From Amyloporia xantha (taxonomy: Eukaryota > Basidiomycota > Agaricomycetes > Polyporales > Adustoporiaceae), in contig JAYKKR010000015.1 of NCBI GenBank assembly GCA_036971615.1, positions 803,407 to 867,406 on the forward strand: DNA of 64,000 bases, written 5' to 3'. Within the stretch, counting starts at the first letter, position 1. Each line of letters starts with the position of its first letter. The notes under the pieces are model-generated. The model did no database searches. It had not been told where the DNA came from and worked only from the letters and a program-made list of their open reading frames with translations. The translations under genes were made by a program, and so were the position numbers. Below, in pieces: positions 36,289 to 49,400 of the stretch.

Positions 36289-37700
36289 TGAAGTATCAAG
36301 CGGGGTGGGTATCACAGAGAGGTACGGCTGAGGGGGAACGCGTTAGAGAGTTCTCAAGCTCGCTTCCGCCTGGACTATATGGGCGCTTGTTCGCGAATCG
36401 CCGCATTTGGGAAGCAACGTCGTTGGGATAAGTTATGTAATAGTTGTAGGCCAACTTGTAGCTCACCATTCGGCTGGAGCACTGTGAGACAAGTAGACCT
36501 CGGCTTTCGAGTGCAGGACATGGCCTCGACAAAGGGTGACGTTCCACCAACTGGCTCGAGCTCGCTAAATGCTCTCGCAGCGGCCATTCGACCGTATTCC
36601 CATTCTCCGTACGTGCTACCGACAATGACTTCAACGCCTTGGCTGATTATGTATCAATGATATGTACATCCATGTGTGCTCTGCACGTAAATCAGCATGC
36701 CGGTATGGGGACTGTCAGCTCTTTGTGCGTTGTCTCGTCTCACATCATATCGACATGCCTATTTGAACATACCGGCCTGGCAGTCTTAGCGTCGTCCCTG
36801 ATCCCGCCAAGCCCGCACCTCCCTCCTCTAATGCATCGCATCGGATTTGGAACTATTTTCGGAGGTGCAGGCTATGTTCTCTCGTGTGGAGACCCACGAA
36901 ACGGTAGCGGCATCACGACAGGTGCGTGAACCATCTCATTAGGTCTCTTGTAACATGCCGCTCATTCAACGTCTAGCGTGGTCCCTGACCTATCTCTTCC
37001 TGAACTTACGAAAATCATTTAGACCTCCATTAAGTCCCGTCTCTCTGGCACTCACTGGGGCTACCTTAGCTTCGACTGCGCTGTACGGCACTGAATACTT
37101 CGTGTTGCACGAAAATGAAGCGGAGTGACGATCGTCAGTGTAAGACGCAAATACAGGATTGGTCTTGGCTCGCACAGTTCCACTGAGCATATAACCCGTG
37201 CGCAGAGCTATACTGGTCGTAGCTCGGCAATTCAATTTACCCATGCAAGTAGTAACAGGTCTTCACATATGATCTCAGCCATCACTCCGTGACAACCAGT
37301 GTAACGAAGAGGATTTCCGGTTTGACTATTGCACGAGTTTATACTTGAGGCCGCATTGGTCCAGACCTCTGAGTTCGCGCAGTGATGTGAGTCGCAACTA
37401 GCACTCGTATGAATATGCCAGGTTAGAAGATTAGAAGGGTCGATTCTGTACATGCAGTAGTAGAATTCCCAGCGCGAACAATGCAGGATACAAATTGTCC
37501 AGTAAGATATCTTTCAATGAGTCGTAAATCAGGCGCGACGATCGTGACCGTAGGCTACCGTAGGACGAATGTGACGCATCATGTGATACAAGTTACAACT
37601 GTACAGTCACGTTTCGGCATTCCCCGACATACAGCGTCCACGAAATATTGATCGACGACCTCCACCAACTCTAGGCTATAAGCGTGCGGGATACTAAAAA
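36289..37700. other. Intergenic, divergent, nothing recognised
   Basis: About 1.4 kb between the starts of VPS41 and RPL10A. Open frames near 36375-36660 lack conserved motifs and splice partners. No repeat or tRNA-like structure was seen. Confidence 0.45.
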
Positions 37701-38624
37701 ATGAGGTCAGTTGTGCAGTGATATCCGTGTGGGCTAGCATTGAAGCACCATCTGCATCCAGCGGCTCAAAACTTTCTGTGGCAAGTGTCCGTGCTTCCGT
37801 CAAGGAGCTCCTCGCGGACGCCAATGGCGAGAAGAGGCGCAACTTTGTCGAGACCATCGAGTTGCAGATCGGTCTGAAAAACTACGACCCCCAGCGTGAC
37901 AAGCGTTTCTCTGGGACTGTCAAGTGTGTATATCAGCTTGGTGCATCGGTTGAAAGCTCATTCCGCGTTCAGGCTTCCGAATGTCCCGCGCCCGCGCATG
38001 TCCATCTGCATTCTCGCCGATGCAGCGGACATTGACCGTGCCAAGCAGATTGACTTGGAATACATGAGCGTTGACGATTTGAAGAAGTGCGCCCCTTCTG
38101 TTTCCGATGCAGTCTCGAGGTAGCTGACAGTGTGTTCATCAGGCTCAACAAAAACAAGAAGCTGGTAAAGAAGCTGGCCAAGAAGTATGACGCTTTCCTT
38201 GCCTCGGAAACTTTGATCAAGCAGATTCCCCGTCTGCTCGGGCCCGGTCTGTCCAAGGGTACGATCTGAGTTTACACAGCGCTATTTCACACCGACTTAC
38301 GGCATTGTAGCTGGCAAGTTCCCGACCCCGGTCTCCCATGCTGAGGACTTGTCGAACAAGCTTACGGAGGTCCGCTCGACTATCAAGTTCCAGCTGAAGA
38401 AGGTCCTCTGTCTTGGTGTTGCCGTTGGTCACATCCAGATGACGGACGACCAGGTGCTCGGCAACGTCATGCTTAGTGCGTGTCATGAAACGGATGCATT
38501 CTGCTTGACTAATGGGGCGCGTTCAGGCATCAACTTCCTTGTTTCGCTGCTCAAGAAGAACTGGCAGAACGTCAAGTCGCTGCACATCAAGACCACGATG
38601 GGCAAGCCCGTGCGGTTGTTCTAG
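37701..38624 (+). CDS. RPL10A: 60S ribosomal protein L10a (uL1)
   Basis: Six exons. The first is only ATGAG (37701-37705), spliced over 56 nt to 37762 to give [20 protein letters not shown]. The remaining blocks [110 protein letters not shown] and [20 protein letters not shown] match eukaryotic uL1, the L1-stalk protein that guides E-site tRNA release. About 217 residues, full length, ending [10 protein letters not shown]. The GTCAGT donor of the first intron is weak, so the exact first exon is the least certain part. No frame break is present. Confidence 0.93.
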
Positions 38625-39055
38625 ATACTGCCGCTACATATGAGTGATGAGGAGAGGGTTGATGGAACTGGAGGTGCAAAGCACCACATGAGCCCGCACG
38701 CTTACACCAACGGCTGCATAGTCGATTGGGAGCCCTGCAACTCTGGTCCCTATTTTCTTTTCTCTTCGATATCGGTCGTATCATGGTTGTAGCTCTTTAC
38801 GTTATGCTTTACTGTATCTCGATAACGATTCACTTGCTATGCCATCATACATGTCTATTCAACGCACTGTTATGTTTGTCGAAAGGGCGGTCGCAGGAGT
38901 TTCAGTGATAGCCAGTGGGCGTCAGTATGTAATATTTCAGTTCCCAATAAGGAAGTGAGGCTCAGCTAAGCCGAAATTTGAGAGAGCGCCTGACCGGATC
39001 GATACTGGACAAGGTCGAGTGCGGTGTCTCCATCTCTTTCTCTTTCTCTACGACC
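38625..39055. other. Intergenic between RPL10A and ARB1
   Basis: About 430 bases carrying the RPL10A 3' end and the promoter of the ABCF gene. A pyrimidine-rich stretch (CTCTTTCTCTTTCTC) lies just before the ATG at 39056, a common feature of highly expressed basidiomycete genes. Confidence 0.4.
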
Positions 39056-41425
39056 ATGGCCCCCTCCGCTTCCAAGCAAAAGCGTCTCGCTGAAAAGGCC
39101 GCAAAGCAGGCCTCAGCAAAGGAAAATCCGATGCATCGTCCTCAACGAATGGCACAAGGACGTCGGGCTCAGTCACTGGAGGGAGCTCCGTGAACACACC
39201 ACTGACCAGTCTTTCCGCGGCGACGAGTACAGAGGATCTGACATCCATGGCGAAACTGCAGATGGCTACTGACAGGTGAAGGCGATATCCGTCGCTAAGC
39301 ACTGCGGGGAACTGATCTCGCGCTCCAGGAGTGCTGCCGGAGTCCTCGTCTCTGATGTCAAGGGCCGTGATATCAAGATCGATTCTTATACGCTGTCCTT
39401 CCACGGGCGATTACTCATTGAAGGTGCTGAAGTTTCCCTCAACTACGGACAGCGGTACGGTCTGTTGGGAGAGAACGGTTCAGGAAAGGTGAGTAAACGC
39501 TCCGAATTGAGCGATGGCCATTTTTCTTATATGCATCATTAGTCGACGTTTCTGCAATCTATCGCAGAGCGGGACATCGAAATTCCAGAACATATTGATA
39601 TCTACCTTGTCCGGGGCGAGGCGGAACCGTCGGACGTGAACGCAGTCGACTACATCGTCCGGTCTGCCAAGGAAAAGGTTGCAAAGCTTGAACAGCGTAT
39701 CGAAGATTTGTCGGTCGCGGATGAGATCGATGAACTAGCATTGGAAGCCGTGTACGAGGAGCTCGAGGAGATGGACCCGAGCACCTTTCGAGGCGAAAGC
39801 TGGCAGTATCCTCCACGGTCTGGGTTTCAGCCAACAGATGATGCAACGACCAACAAAGGACATGAGTGGTGGGTGGCGGATGCGTGTCGCCCTTGCTCGG
39901 GCTCTGTTTGTGAAGCCTCATCTCTTGTTACTGGACGAGCCGACGAACCATCTTGATCTCGAGGCTGTCGTTTGGCTCGAAGCTTACCTCTCCATGTACA
40001 ACCACATTCTTGTCATCACGTCGCACTCGCAGGACTTCATGGACACTGTCTGCACGAATATCATGGACTTGACGATGAAGAAGAAGCTCGTGTACTATGG
40101 AGGTAACTATTCGACGTACGTGCGGACCAAGCAGGAGAACGAGGTCAACCAGATGAAGGCCTATCAAAAGCAGCAGGATGAAATCGCTCACATTAAGAAG
40201 TATGTTCTTGTTCTATTTCTATGTCTGGAACTTATCGCATGGATCTGATGTGCTTTGTCTAGGTTCATCGCTTCCGCAGGAACGTACGCAAACCTTGTCA
40301 AACAAGCGAAATCCAAGCAGAAGATTATCGACAAGATGGAAGCTGCTGGTCTCATTGAGAAGATTGAGGTGCCGAAGCCTCTTCGTTTCAACTTCGAAGA
40401 TGTTTCAAAGCTCCCGCCTCCAATCCTTGCCTTCAACGAAGTTGCGTTTTCGTACTCTGGCAAGAAGGAGGATTACTTGTATAAGAACCTCTCTTTCGGT
40501 ATCGAGTGAGTACATTCAAAATCTTTACCGCATCTATTCTCTCAACTTTTCTCTATGCAGCATGGAATCTCGAGTAGCCATTGTAGGCCAAAACGGTACC
40601 GGAAAATCAACGCTACTCAACCTTATCACGGGCCAGCTGCAGCCCAGTGAAGGCACTGTCTCTCGACACGTCAACCTCAAGCTTGCGAAATACTCGCAGC
40701 ATTCTGCCGACCAGCTTCCCTACGAAAAAGCGCCCATTGAACACTTCCAGTCGCTCTACGCCGAGAAGTATCCCGACAAGGACCTCCAGGTTCGTCCCAG
40801 GAAAAGCTGTTTTTCTGACCTTCGTTAACGAGGTTGCCTACAGGCATGGCGAGCACAATTGGGTCGCTTCGGTCTTTCCGGTTCACATCAGACGTCGCCT
40901 ATCAAGCAACTGTCGGATGGTCTGCGGAATCGGTGAGTCACCTGTTGTAATTCTTAATGCCGCCCTGATGTTCTCGTTCTGTAGGGTTGTGTTCGCACAG
41001 CTCGCCATGGAGCACCCCCATATTTTGCTGCTCGACGAGCCCACGAACCACTTGGACATGGCCTCGATCGATGCCCTAGCAAGTGCGATAAAGGAATTCG
41101 AAGGAGGTGTCGTGATCGTGTCTCACGATTTCCGTACGTCCCGCTATTCCGACTTCGGACCCCTCCACTTACACCTATCCTTATTAGGTCTCATATCACA
41201 AGTCGCCGAGGAACTCTGGGAGGTGAAGGACCGTAAGATCAAGAACCTGACCAAGGAAGATCTCACGATTGTGGATTACAAGAATATACTGGTCAAGAAC
41301 AGTGCGCACCATTTACGTTTATGTTTAATGGGGCGTGGTGCGCTGACGACTTACCCTCATTAGGTTACAATGCGTTAGAAAAGGCGAAACTGTTCAGCAA
41401 GACGACCAGCAAGACGAAGACCTAG
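39056..41425 (+). CDS. ARB1: ABCF ATPase Arb1/ABCF2, ribosome biogenesis
   Basis: Starts [19 protein letters not shown] and carries two ABC modules without membrane spans. Module 1: Walker A GENGSGKST (split by an intron), signature [16 protein letters not shown] and Walker [15 protein letters not shown]. Module 2: [31 protein letters not shown] and [16 protein letters not shown] lysine-rich tail ([10 protein letters not shown]) ends the protein. This is the Arb1/ABCF2 pattern, an ATPase shuttling with 40S and 60S biogenesis, essential in yeast. Two single-base frame breaks interrupt conserved text: one base short near 39119-39122 and one extra base in TTT at 39786-39788. Since a yeast-essential gene is affected and all splice joins elsewhere are clean, I favour sequence error over decay. 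Coordinates span the whole gene. Confidence 0.88.
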
Positions 41426-41819
41426 GACAAATCCCGCAACGTTACTCACCTGTCATTGATCGATTAGATGATGTTTCGATAACATGTCTATTTGTAGCCG
41501 TGAACTGTGCCACCATCTGTCTTTCTACATTGTCGCAAGTAGTCCTGCGCGCATCTTCATTTGAACCCGCATACCGACCTGTTCGTTTAAGCTCATTTCT
41601 GTATCACATATTACCATGTAGATGTGCGCACTCAATGAATCTGTCTCCGATGCTGCCGGAATGAATTTAGCGCTACACGAGTCATATAATACAAGCTGCC
41701 ACCGCACTCTTCGTCCGTTTCCAGGGGCCTGAGTATCGATCAGAATAGAAGATATCAGAGATGCTACCCTCCAACCATGACAGAAGTCATTACCACCTAC
41801 GATGGACCTATAATGGCTG
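41426..41819. other. Intergenic between convergent ARB1 and PP4 genes
   Basis: About 390 bases with both 3' ends. Nothing else is recognised. Confidence 0.45.
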
Positions 41820-43443
41820 TTACAGGAAATAGTCGGCCGGAGGCCGTTTTGCGGGAATTGACCGAACATCCTACCAAACCGAAAAGCGTTAGTGGTTTCT
41901 TCGTAAACGCCGAGCGATCGTCAAGCCCATGAAACGACATGGGAACATGCTTAAGAAGTCGGCATGGCCAGTGGAGCTATATCGAGTGCGGCCGCAAGGA
42001 GAAATCGAAAAGAGAAATCGACGAACCGAAGGTGCGTGCGCGAAGACCTTATATTCCTGCCCGAGATTGTCATCGAGTTCTAGAATAGAAGCGACGTTTC
42101 CACAGCTGGGAATGGTCAAATTCAGGGTGAGAAATTCATGAAACACGATGTTCTATAGCGGAGAAAAGACGGAACAGCCAGTAAACTCGACGGGCATCAG
42201 GATTGCGGGAGGCCGTGATGATGCTATGGTCTTTGTCACAGTGAGGACGTACCGATAACAGTAGTTGGGCGCGCTCCATACGGTCACGATGGTCCTGTCG
42301 AACATCAATTTATAACCCTCCATCGCCAGTTGATGAGCTCTTGCGATCAGGTCTATGGCATTCTGGTGCGCGAATATTTTCGTTATATCTGCACCAAATA
42401 AAAAGCCCGCCCCACGAGGAGATAGACCCCAGCCAGTGATATCTGCACGGAAGAATTGAGGTCAGATTCAAAGAGTACAGGATTATCAGGACTCGTCAGA
42501 TAGTGAAAACTTGCCGTCGGGATCCGACCACAGCAGGTCGCACATGGGGCCATCATGGGGGACTTCTTGTTTACGGTCAATGGCGCGGATCTAGAGTCTC
42601 ATGAGGGTTAAATTGGAGGTCTTCGCGGTTGATTGGATCGCACCTGATCTATGCCTTGCAAATTCGGACTGAGGCCACCGTGCACGCAGAACACTCTTCC
42701 ATCAACAATTGCTCCCAGGGCGAGGTAATCGAACACCTCGCAGCACCAACGCCAAACGTTACTGCTGCCATACTTCCGCTGACATTCGTCGTAAAAGCCG
42801 TAGACTTGAGTGATTTGACGAGACTCGTGGTTCCCACGAATCAGCGTGATGCGCTCTGGGTATCGCACCTTAAGAGCTAGGAGTAAAAGGAACGTTTCCA
42901 CACTGTAGAAGCCTCGGTCGACAAAATCCCCTTTTATTTGATATTTGGGACCGACTTAGACTGTGGAAGTTGTCGCTGTGATATTCTGATACGCACCCAT
43001 GAATAGATAGTTGGTTTGAGGACAAGACCCGCCGACTTTGAATAATTCCATCATATCCCAGAACTGACCATGGATATCTCCGCATATCTATGGAACGTCT
43101 CTTGTAAAGCAGGATGATATCGAGAAGAACGGGAACGGGACATACTGTTACAGGTGAGTCCACAACTTGGACGTTCGCTTCCTCGATCAGAATCTCCCGT
43201 GCTTTAATACACAGCCTTTTGACGTCCTCCTCTGAAATCGGCTCGCACCGGTTGAGTTGTTCAATTTGCCTGGATTAGGAGCCGCATGGAGGCCAGAGAA
43301 ACGAAAGAGTTGTCATGAGGAAGGCAGAAATTTCCCGAGCGAGTCAGTACACCGGTGACCGAGGGTTAGAATGTGTATCGTCAACTTCCGAGTGTGTGAG
43401 GTCAGGTCTCGACTGTCGCTCACCTGTCCAGGTCACTTGGCAT
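41820..43443 (-). CDS. PPH3: PP4-type serine/threonine phosphatase catalytic subunit
   Basis: Starts at 43443 with MPSDLDR, spliced to [20 protein letters not shown], then [84 protein letters not shown] and [22 protein letters not shown] and GNHE supply the two-metal site. The C-terminal [20 protein letters not shown] is followed by a last exon (41870-41820) encoding [16 protein letters not shown]. This tail and the DLDRQIEQL start identify PP4 (yeast Pph3) rather than PP2A or PP6. PP4 acts in DNA-damage checkpoint recovery. The terminal Leu is the usual carboxyl-methylation site of the family. The last exon is reached by a GTTCGT donor (intron 41871-42026). Read straight on, the frame would instead end in an unrelated tail. 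Confidence 0.88.
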
Positions 43444-44143
43444 CTCTACCTCACCGAGAAATACGAGAATACTATGAACAAGGACTACCCTGTAGGCTCG
43501 GAAGGTAAAAGGAGGGTGTAAGAGGAAGATTTAGTGAGACGGGCGAGGCACGCGCACGATCACCGTTTAAGTGTACACGACCGCGACGCGACGCGTCTCG
43601 AGTCACGATCCCGACAAAAGGCCTCATGTACAGGCCCAACACAAACACATTTCGTGTTGGCTGTCGAAATGAGAAAATGTACTTTACGAGGAGACATGCC
43701 TGCGCTGGTAGCGATAGATCGCAGTTATCTGACACGGAATCTATATTTTGCGGCCTTCTATGTACGATCGTAACAGAATCTATAATACAGTGGTCACAGA
43801 CGTGGCAATAAGACGTAAGGTATATGATACTACAATGAACCCGACATGCGAGGCGATAGCAACATGGTACAAGGAACGGCGACAATTGAACGACAGAGAC
43901 CTCAAAGGACAGCAAGCAGACCAAGTCGTAGTAGGGTATGTGTGGGTCGAGGTGATGAGACGTTAAATGGCGACAGACAGCGATAGACGATTGTACTAGC
44001 ACACGAGAAGAAAAAACCAAGAAAAGTAAAGACCCCTGATCCTATGGAGAAAAAACCTGAAGTGTCAATGATGAATGACCTACGCTCTGCGGACACCATG
44101 GATGTAGACGTGTTTTTTGTTGATGCGAAAGCTGTTCCGTTTC
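43444..44143. other. Intergenic between two minus-strand genes
   Basis: About 700 bases: the PP4 promoter and the 3' region of the zinc-finger gene. No conserved motif or RNA gene is recognised. Confidence 0.45.
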
Positions 44144-46448
44144 TCATTGAGCCGGTTGACCGCGTCCTCCTACGTCTTGTGCACTCCATCCCACATCGGC
44201 AGCTACGCTGAATGAGGAATCATAATAATTCAGGTACTGCTGATGGCCTGGAATCGCGCGCTGCGGTCGAGGCTGGTGAACCGTCAGGTTGTGCGATCGG
44301 CCGCCCTCTGAATGGGCACATTCCGTAAAGGCTGATGGGACGTGTGATTGTAACTCGGGGTACACCTGTGCAGGGCCGTGGTGATGCGACTGATGAGAGT
44401 ATGGCCGAGAGGTGCCATGTGATTGCGAATGGGCACTTTGTCGAACATCAAGATCTTCCCCATTGCGATCACCACGGACATCATCGATAGGTGCGAGCGT
44501 GAGAGGGGAAGAATTTCTGGTACGGACAGAAGTTCCGTGAGTCCCATGATGGGACGGCAGACTCTGAGAATGCAAGTAGCCCCGCCCAAAGTGAGGCGCT
44601 GTCACCGAACCAGGGTATTCCGACTGAATAGGACCAGAGATAGTACGACCATGGGCATGGACAGAGGCATGTGGATGTGAATCAGAATATTCCTGATATA
44701 CCAATTGGTGGGATTGAGGCACTTCGATGGACATATCGTCGGTAAACCGACGTTCTGTCGTCGGGCTAGTATGCGGACTCGCCGATGTACTTCCCGTATC
44801 GTGTAAACGGGAGGTCGTCATGGTCGTTACTAGTGAATAAACAGGTGTAAGAGGATGAGAAGGAAAAGAGGCGATCATGTCTGGAGACAGCGGCGAAGCT
44901 TGTGGACGTGGCGGTGAGATATGTGCAATGGAATGACGAGACACCTGAATTGACCTGGCACTCCGGAAATGCATATGCGGTTGTTGCGGCAGAACGGAAG
45001 TTGAATGAACATACTGGACGTCCGCTCTGTCTGCAGTTAAATGAGACTGTACTACGGGAGAAGAATCCGGATACTGAAGTTCGAGGGGTGCAGGATAAGA
45101 ATAAGCCTCGTTTGGTACGTCACTTGCATGACTGCTGTGATGGCTGCCAACGCTTTCCGCCGGAGAAGGGGGCGTACTCGCCTTACTGCCCGCACCGCTA
45201 TGGCACAGACGTTCCTGGATCTCGTGGTGATTTTGAGGGATAACTTCGCTCCCGTATCCCCAAGCCGCATGACCTTGACCACTAGCGGACATTGGGGACG
45301 CATAGGTGATCTCGGATGATGGATACAACAACTCTGGAGAGCGCTGTGAATGGATGTCGGAGGTCGGGTGTGTTTCTGCTTGACGCTGCATGTTAGAATA
45401 CGCATGTGAAGAGTGATATACCCCTTCAGGCGTGGAGCTAGTCGATGAGCGGCTTGATGTACTGCCTGTCGAGTCCACGGGCCTATAGCATCGGGGAAGT
45501 GCTGGAGCAAGGGGCGGAGGAGTGTCAGGTGCTTCAGGAGTAGCTGACCGTTCGCATAGCAGCGCATCTTGTTTCTGTCGAGCCTGTCCGAGAGCGGGAG
45601 GCTCGATGGGAGATAGACTCGGGGAGGGAGGAGACGAAGCCATACTCGTCCCACCTCTCCGCTGAGAATCCCGTCTCCTTGACGTGGAGCGGTCGGATGA
45701 ACTCAGCGCCTCCGTCATAGCCGCTCGGGTCGCGGGGCCGGAATTCCTCCGTGACCCAGGTGAAAGGTGAATGCGATAACTGTACGTTTGAAGTGAGTCA
45801 ATTGACACAATACTCATGGCCTGCCCGCATCAGTAACTGTCATGGTATTCGTGCCAGCACCATAACACGGATTGAAGTGGTTACAAATTACTGACCAGCA
45901 GAGCACCAGAATGCTGCAGTGGTGCTGATACTGAGACACGTAATTTGCATGCAGACACATTTAACCACGCGTCCAGACATAATGATGTCTCAAGGACAAG
46001 GATAGGACAAATGCCTTTTGTATCCACGTGACTGCCGAATGTACGAAGAGAAGACGAAGGAAGAATTGATCACTTACTGCTGTTGGAGATTATCTTGCCT
46101 GGAGCAGCGTGTTTCGCAGCCCGGAAAGGGACACTTGTGGTTGCGTTCTCCTGTGTGGACACGAGCATGCCGAGCGAGATGGCCGCTTGTGGTGAAACTG
46201 CGGTCGCAAGTGCCACAGACATGCCGCCGTTTCGCCTGAGAGGGAACAGACAGGGAAGTGGTTGCGGAAGGCGACGAAGAAGAGATATGGGGCTGAGGAC
46301 GGAGAGCAGAGGGTAGAGGCGAGTTAGTGTAGGTATAGCGTGCAGTTGAGTGCTGATGCGAAGACAGAGGGTTGTGGTCGTGGTCGTGGGGCATTAGGAT
46401 GTGATCAGCGTCTCGAGGGTCATGGAGGGTCAGTCGTGGAGCAAACAT
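44144..46448 (-). CDS. Nrg1-like C2H2 zinc-finger transcription factor
   Basis: Two exons: 46448-46078 and 45779-44144. The first encodes a His/Ser-rich N-terminus and the finger HVCGTCDRSFTTSGHLARHA. The second finger, CPFPGCETRCSRQDNLQQHY, is split by the intron at its first zinc-binding His codon and continues as RIHLSPGSRR. The pair and the linker HTGERNHKC match fungal Nrg1-type fingers, which bind CCCT-like (STRE) elements and repress stress, filamentation or glucose-regulated genes. About 540 residues of Ser/Pro/His/Gln-rich sequence follow, with no other domain recognised, presumably a regulatory region. The intron is 298 nt, far above the local norm. Targets in this organism are not deducible. 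Confidence 0.85.
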
Positions 46449-49400
46449 TTAAAGTAAAAGACGGGGGAAGAAGGAGAACAGAAAGAACATTACTGCGGGG
46501 AAATATAAGAAGGAATGGGTGTCGAATACGGGACGAGGAAGGTGTGGCTGGGGTCGACTTGAGGTCGTGACCGAGCGGATGGGGTCGGAGTTGATCTCTC
46601 AGAATGCCTCCGTCCCCCAAACACGGCCTGATATTCCCAAATAAAGATGTTCTTGATGATCTTCCATGCGTCGGAACCAAATCTAAACGCCCGCCAGTTC
46701 CCTCAGCCGCGGTCCACTCGAACCGCGCAAGCTGCCCATCCAAACGCACTCCAAATTACATACCTCCTCCGACGGACCTTCTCGCCTCGCCTCTCTTCTC
46801 CCGCCTCATGTCCTCCCCATATTCAATATCTTTATCTCGTCCTACCCAAATACCTATCCAATCACCGACCAGGTACCCCCGGGCCCCCATTCGACCTACC
46901 AACCATCAATGTCCGGGACGCCGCTCGTGGAGATACTGCGCGATTGAACGACGCCGTCCATGTCACCAGGCCTCTAGATTAAGTTGAGCTCACGACCCCT
47001 TTTGTTTATCTCGCTGCCCAGTAGTAACGTCTTCTGACGGGCTTCCCAATCTTCGGCAATCGACGATTTCCCTAGAACCTCGCTGCCATCAAATAATGCT
47101 TCTCTGTCCCACAGACACCGGCCTTCATGTTGCCTTCATGTATCTGTTCTAGAGCCCGTCGACACACGTCGCAGTGCATCCGGTTAACTTCAGCGATCTG
47201 GCAGGCTTCGTCAATGTATGTATCTGGGGCAACATCTACCTGTCGAGACCTTCAGCATTACAAATCTCATTGACGCCGATCATGCCCAATATACCACGTC
47301 ACCTGCATGACTCCGATCATTCTCTACCGGCAATAGCCATGAATTCGAATGATTTGTACTTGCTCTGTTTAGTATATCTTTATGTTCCAGGGGACACACA
47401 CGAGCCAAAGCGCGCCGACCGGAACACAGCCGTGGACAAAAACGGGAAAATAACGTGTATCACAGGACCTCCTAGGCTGTGCGTGGTGCCGTTGACACGA
47501 CACGCAAGAACGACAGTGCTCCGCACCCACCGATAATGTTTTTCTTTATACCGGACTAACACTGTACCAATGACAGTAGCTCGATATTCGAAGGGTGGCT
47601 CAAGTGGAGTGGAGAGGAGAAGGTTATGGGGATGTCGACGACTCAACGCGTACTCTGTTAAGCCTATTTGTGCACACAATTTTGGTGAGTTGATAAAAGC
47701 TGCTCGATCCCCGTAAACGTACCTGACGAGTCGTTATTCAGCGTCTGAACAGCTTGGGTATATGTTACCATCATCTACCAAGGTTGGAAAACTGGTTCAC
47801 TCGTTTGAAAGGTACTGATCGCACATTACGACCAGAACAATCAATGGGCAAGTCTAAATTAATCATTCGGCTTGTGAACGGCTGAAACTCATAAGAAATC
47901 CCGCAGTCCGCCTGCAAGCAGTCCAAAAGATCCTAATAACGACATTGCATACTTGTCATTAATAGGGAAGGCAGAAACAGACTCATAGAGACCGTTGTCT
48001 CCTACCCCTCACGCAGTAGTAGTGAGTTCATACCTGCATTGCGGAAGCTTTGGCGGTAAAGAGCGCACTGGAAGACGAATGCCACAACCAGGATGTAAGT
48101 TAGCGCTCTCCACCCTACCACTTCCTACGCAAGGCCCGTGAAATTCAAAAATAAGCCAAATGTGATGTCTTGGTACAACAATAAGCACATCATGTCATCG
48201 TGAGGGACAGACGATATTACCTGGGCTCTGTTGTGTAGCCCGAATGAGGATATTTGGCGGCAACAATGAGCACTCTGCCATTTGACTGACCGCTGCGGAA
48301 TCCTGTCTCCGGAAAGATGGAAGGCACTTCATCACTTCTTTAGTCGCGATACGCGCTATAGTGGTCGCACTTACCCAGACATGTATCGGAGCCAGCGTGA
48401 TTTTGCTATTGGCTTGGTTCGCGCTTACTTACTCGAACAGCTGGACAACACCAGACGTGTTGATGGACAAGAAGTCAGAATTTCTCCGCTATAGTCGTTG
48501 GGACGGGTCAACCGTCAGCAAGCACAATGTTGCACATACATTCTTACTTACAATCCTGTAGAAAGAGGGGTGTGCAAACGAATCAGTAGTACTGAATCCG
48601 AGTGAGCCTAAGACAGGTACAATAACGGACGCTACGTGTTCGTCAGCTCTATCAGCTCGCGTATTTTTAGAATTGTAACATGGCCAGCAGATAGGACGGT
48701 GGTACAGTGCTGCCTCCTATCCATATTGTTCGTGATCCTCCATTGATTCAGTTGAGATACTGGGAGACCAGACGAGTAAGGACGCGAGCGGGCTATTACG
48801 TTACTTCGATGTTTGGCGAAAGATGGTGGCGTCTCGGGTCGCTCCCTCAAATCGGCTGCAATGCGACGTTTCACATCGGACCTTTGTAGTTGCGACTTTG
48901 CCTTAGCAGCAAAAGGTCATATTATATATGAGTAACGGGACACGAAGAGTGAGATTTGAAAACCGCACATAGAAGAAATTTCGCGAGCCCTGACGTTGGT
49001 CAGGGTTTCAGTCACTCGATTTCCTGCTGGTTAAGATTGATGCCGTGCGTATTATCATTACCAAGCTGTCGGAAGCGTGCTGGGAAAATACAAGCATGAG
49101 GTCATCCTGCTGCCAGTGCTGGGTCGTGCGTGTTCAAGCCGTCGGCGAATAACAATCAAGCACGTACATACCTGTCAATGGGCTTCCTCCGGTCTGTCGG
49201 GTGTTGACTACGGTTACTGTACTATTTCGACCAGCTGTTCGGTCACGGGTCACAGGGCCCCTTGAACACCGTCGGGTCACAGGTCACAGGGGGGTCTGAA
49301 CATCGATCTCGTTCATTGGTCACACCTACTAAAACCCCCTTTTTTCGGCCCTCTGACTCTCGCAAACGGTCGAAAACGCGCGCAATGGCAATTAGCAGGC

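Noticed and set aside
45052..45654. 200-codon minus-strand frame
   Set aside because: Shifted-frame shadow of the long low-complexity exon of the zinc-finger gene.
46604..47540. Plus-strand frames in the gene-poor region
   Set aside because: No recognisable domain, no conserved pattern and no coherent splice partners.
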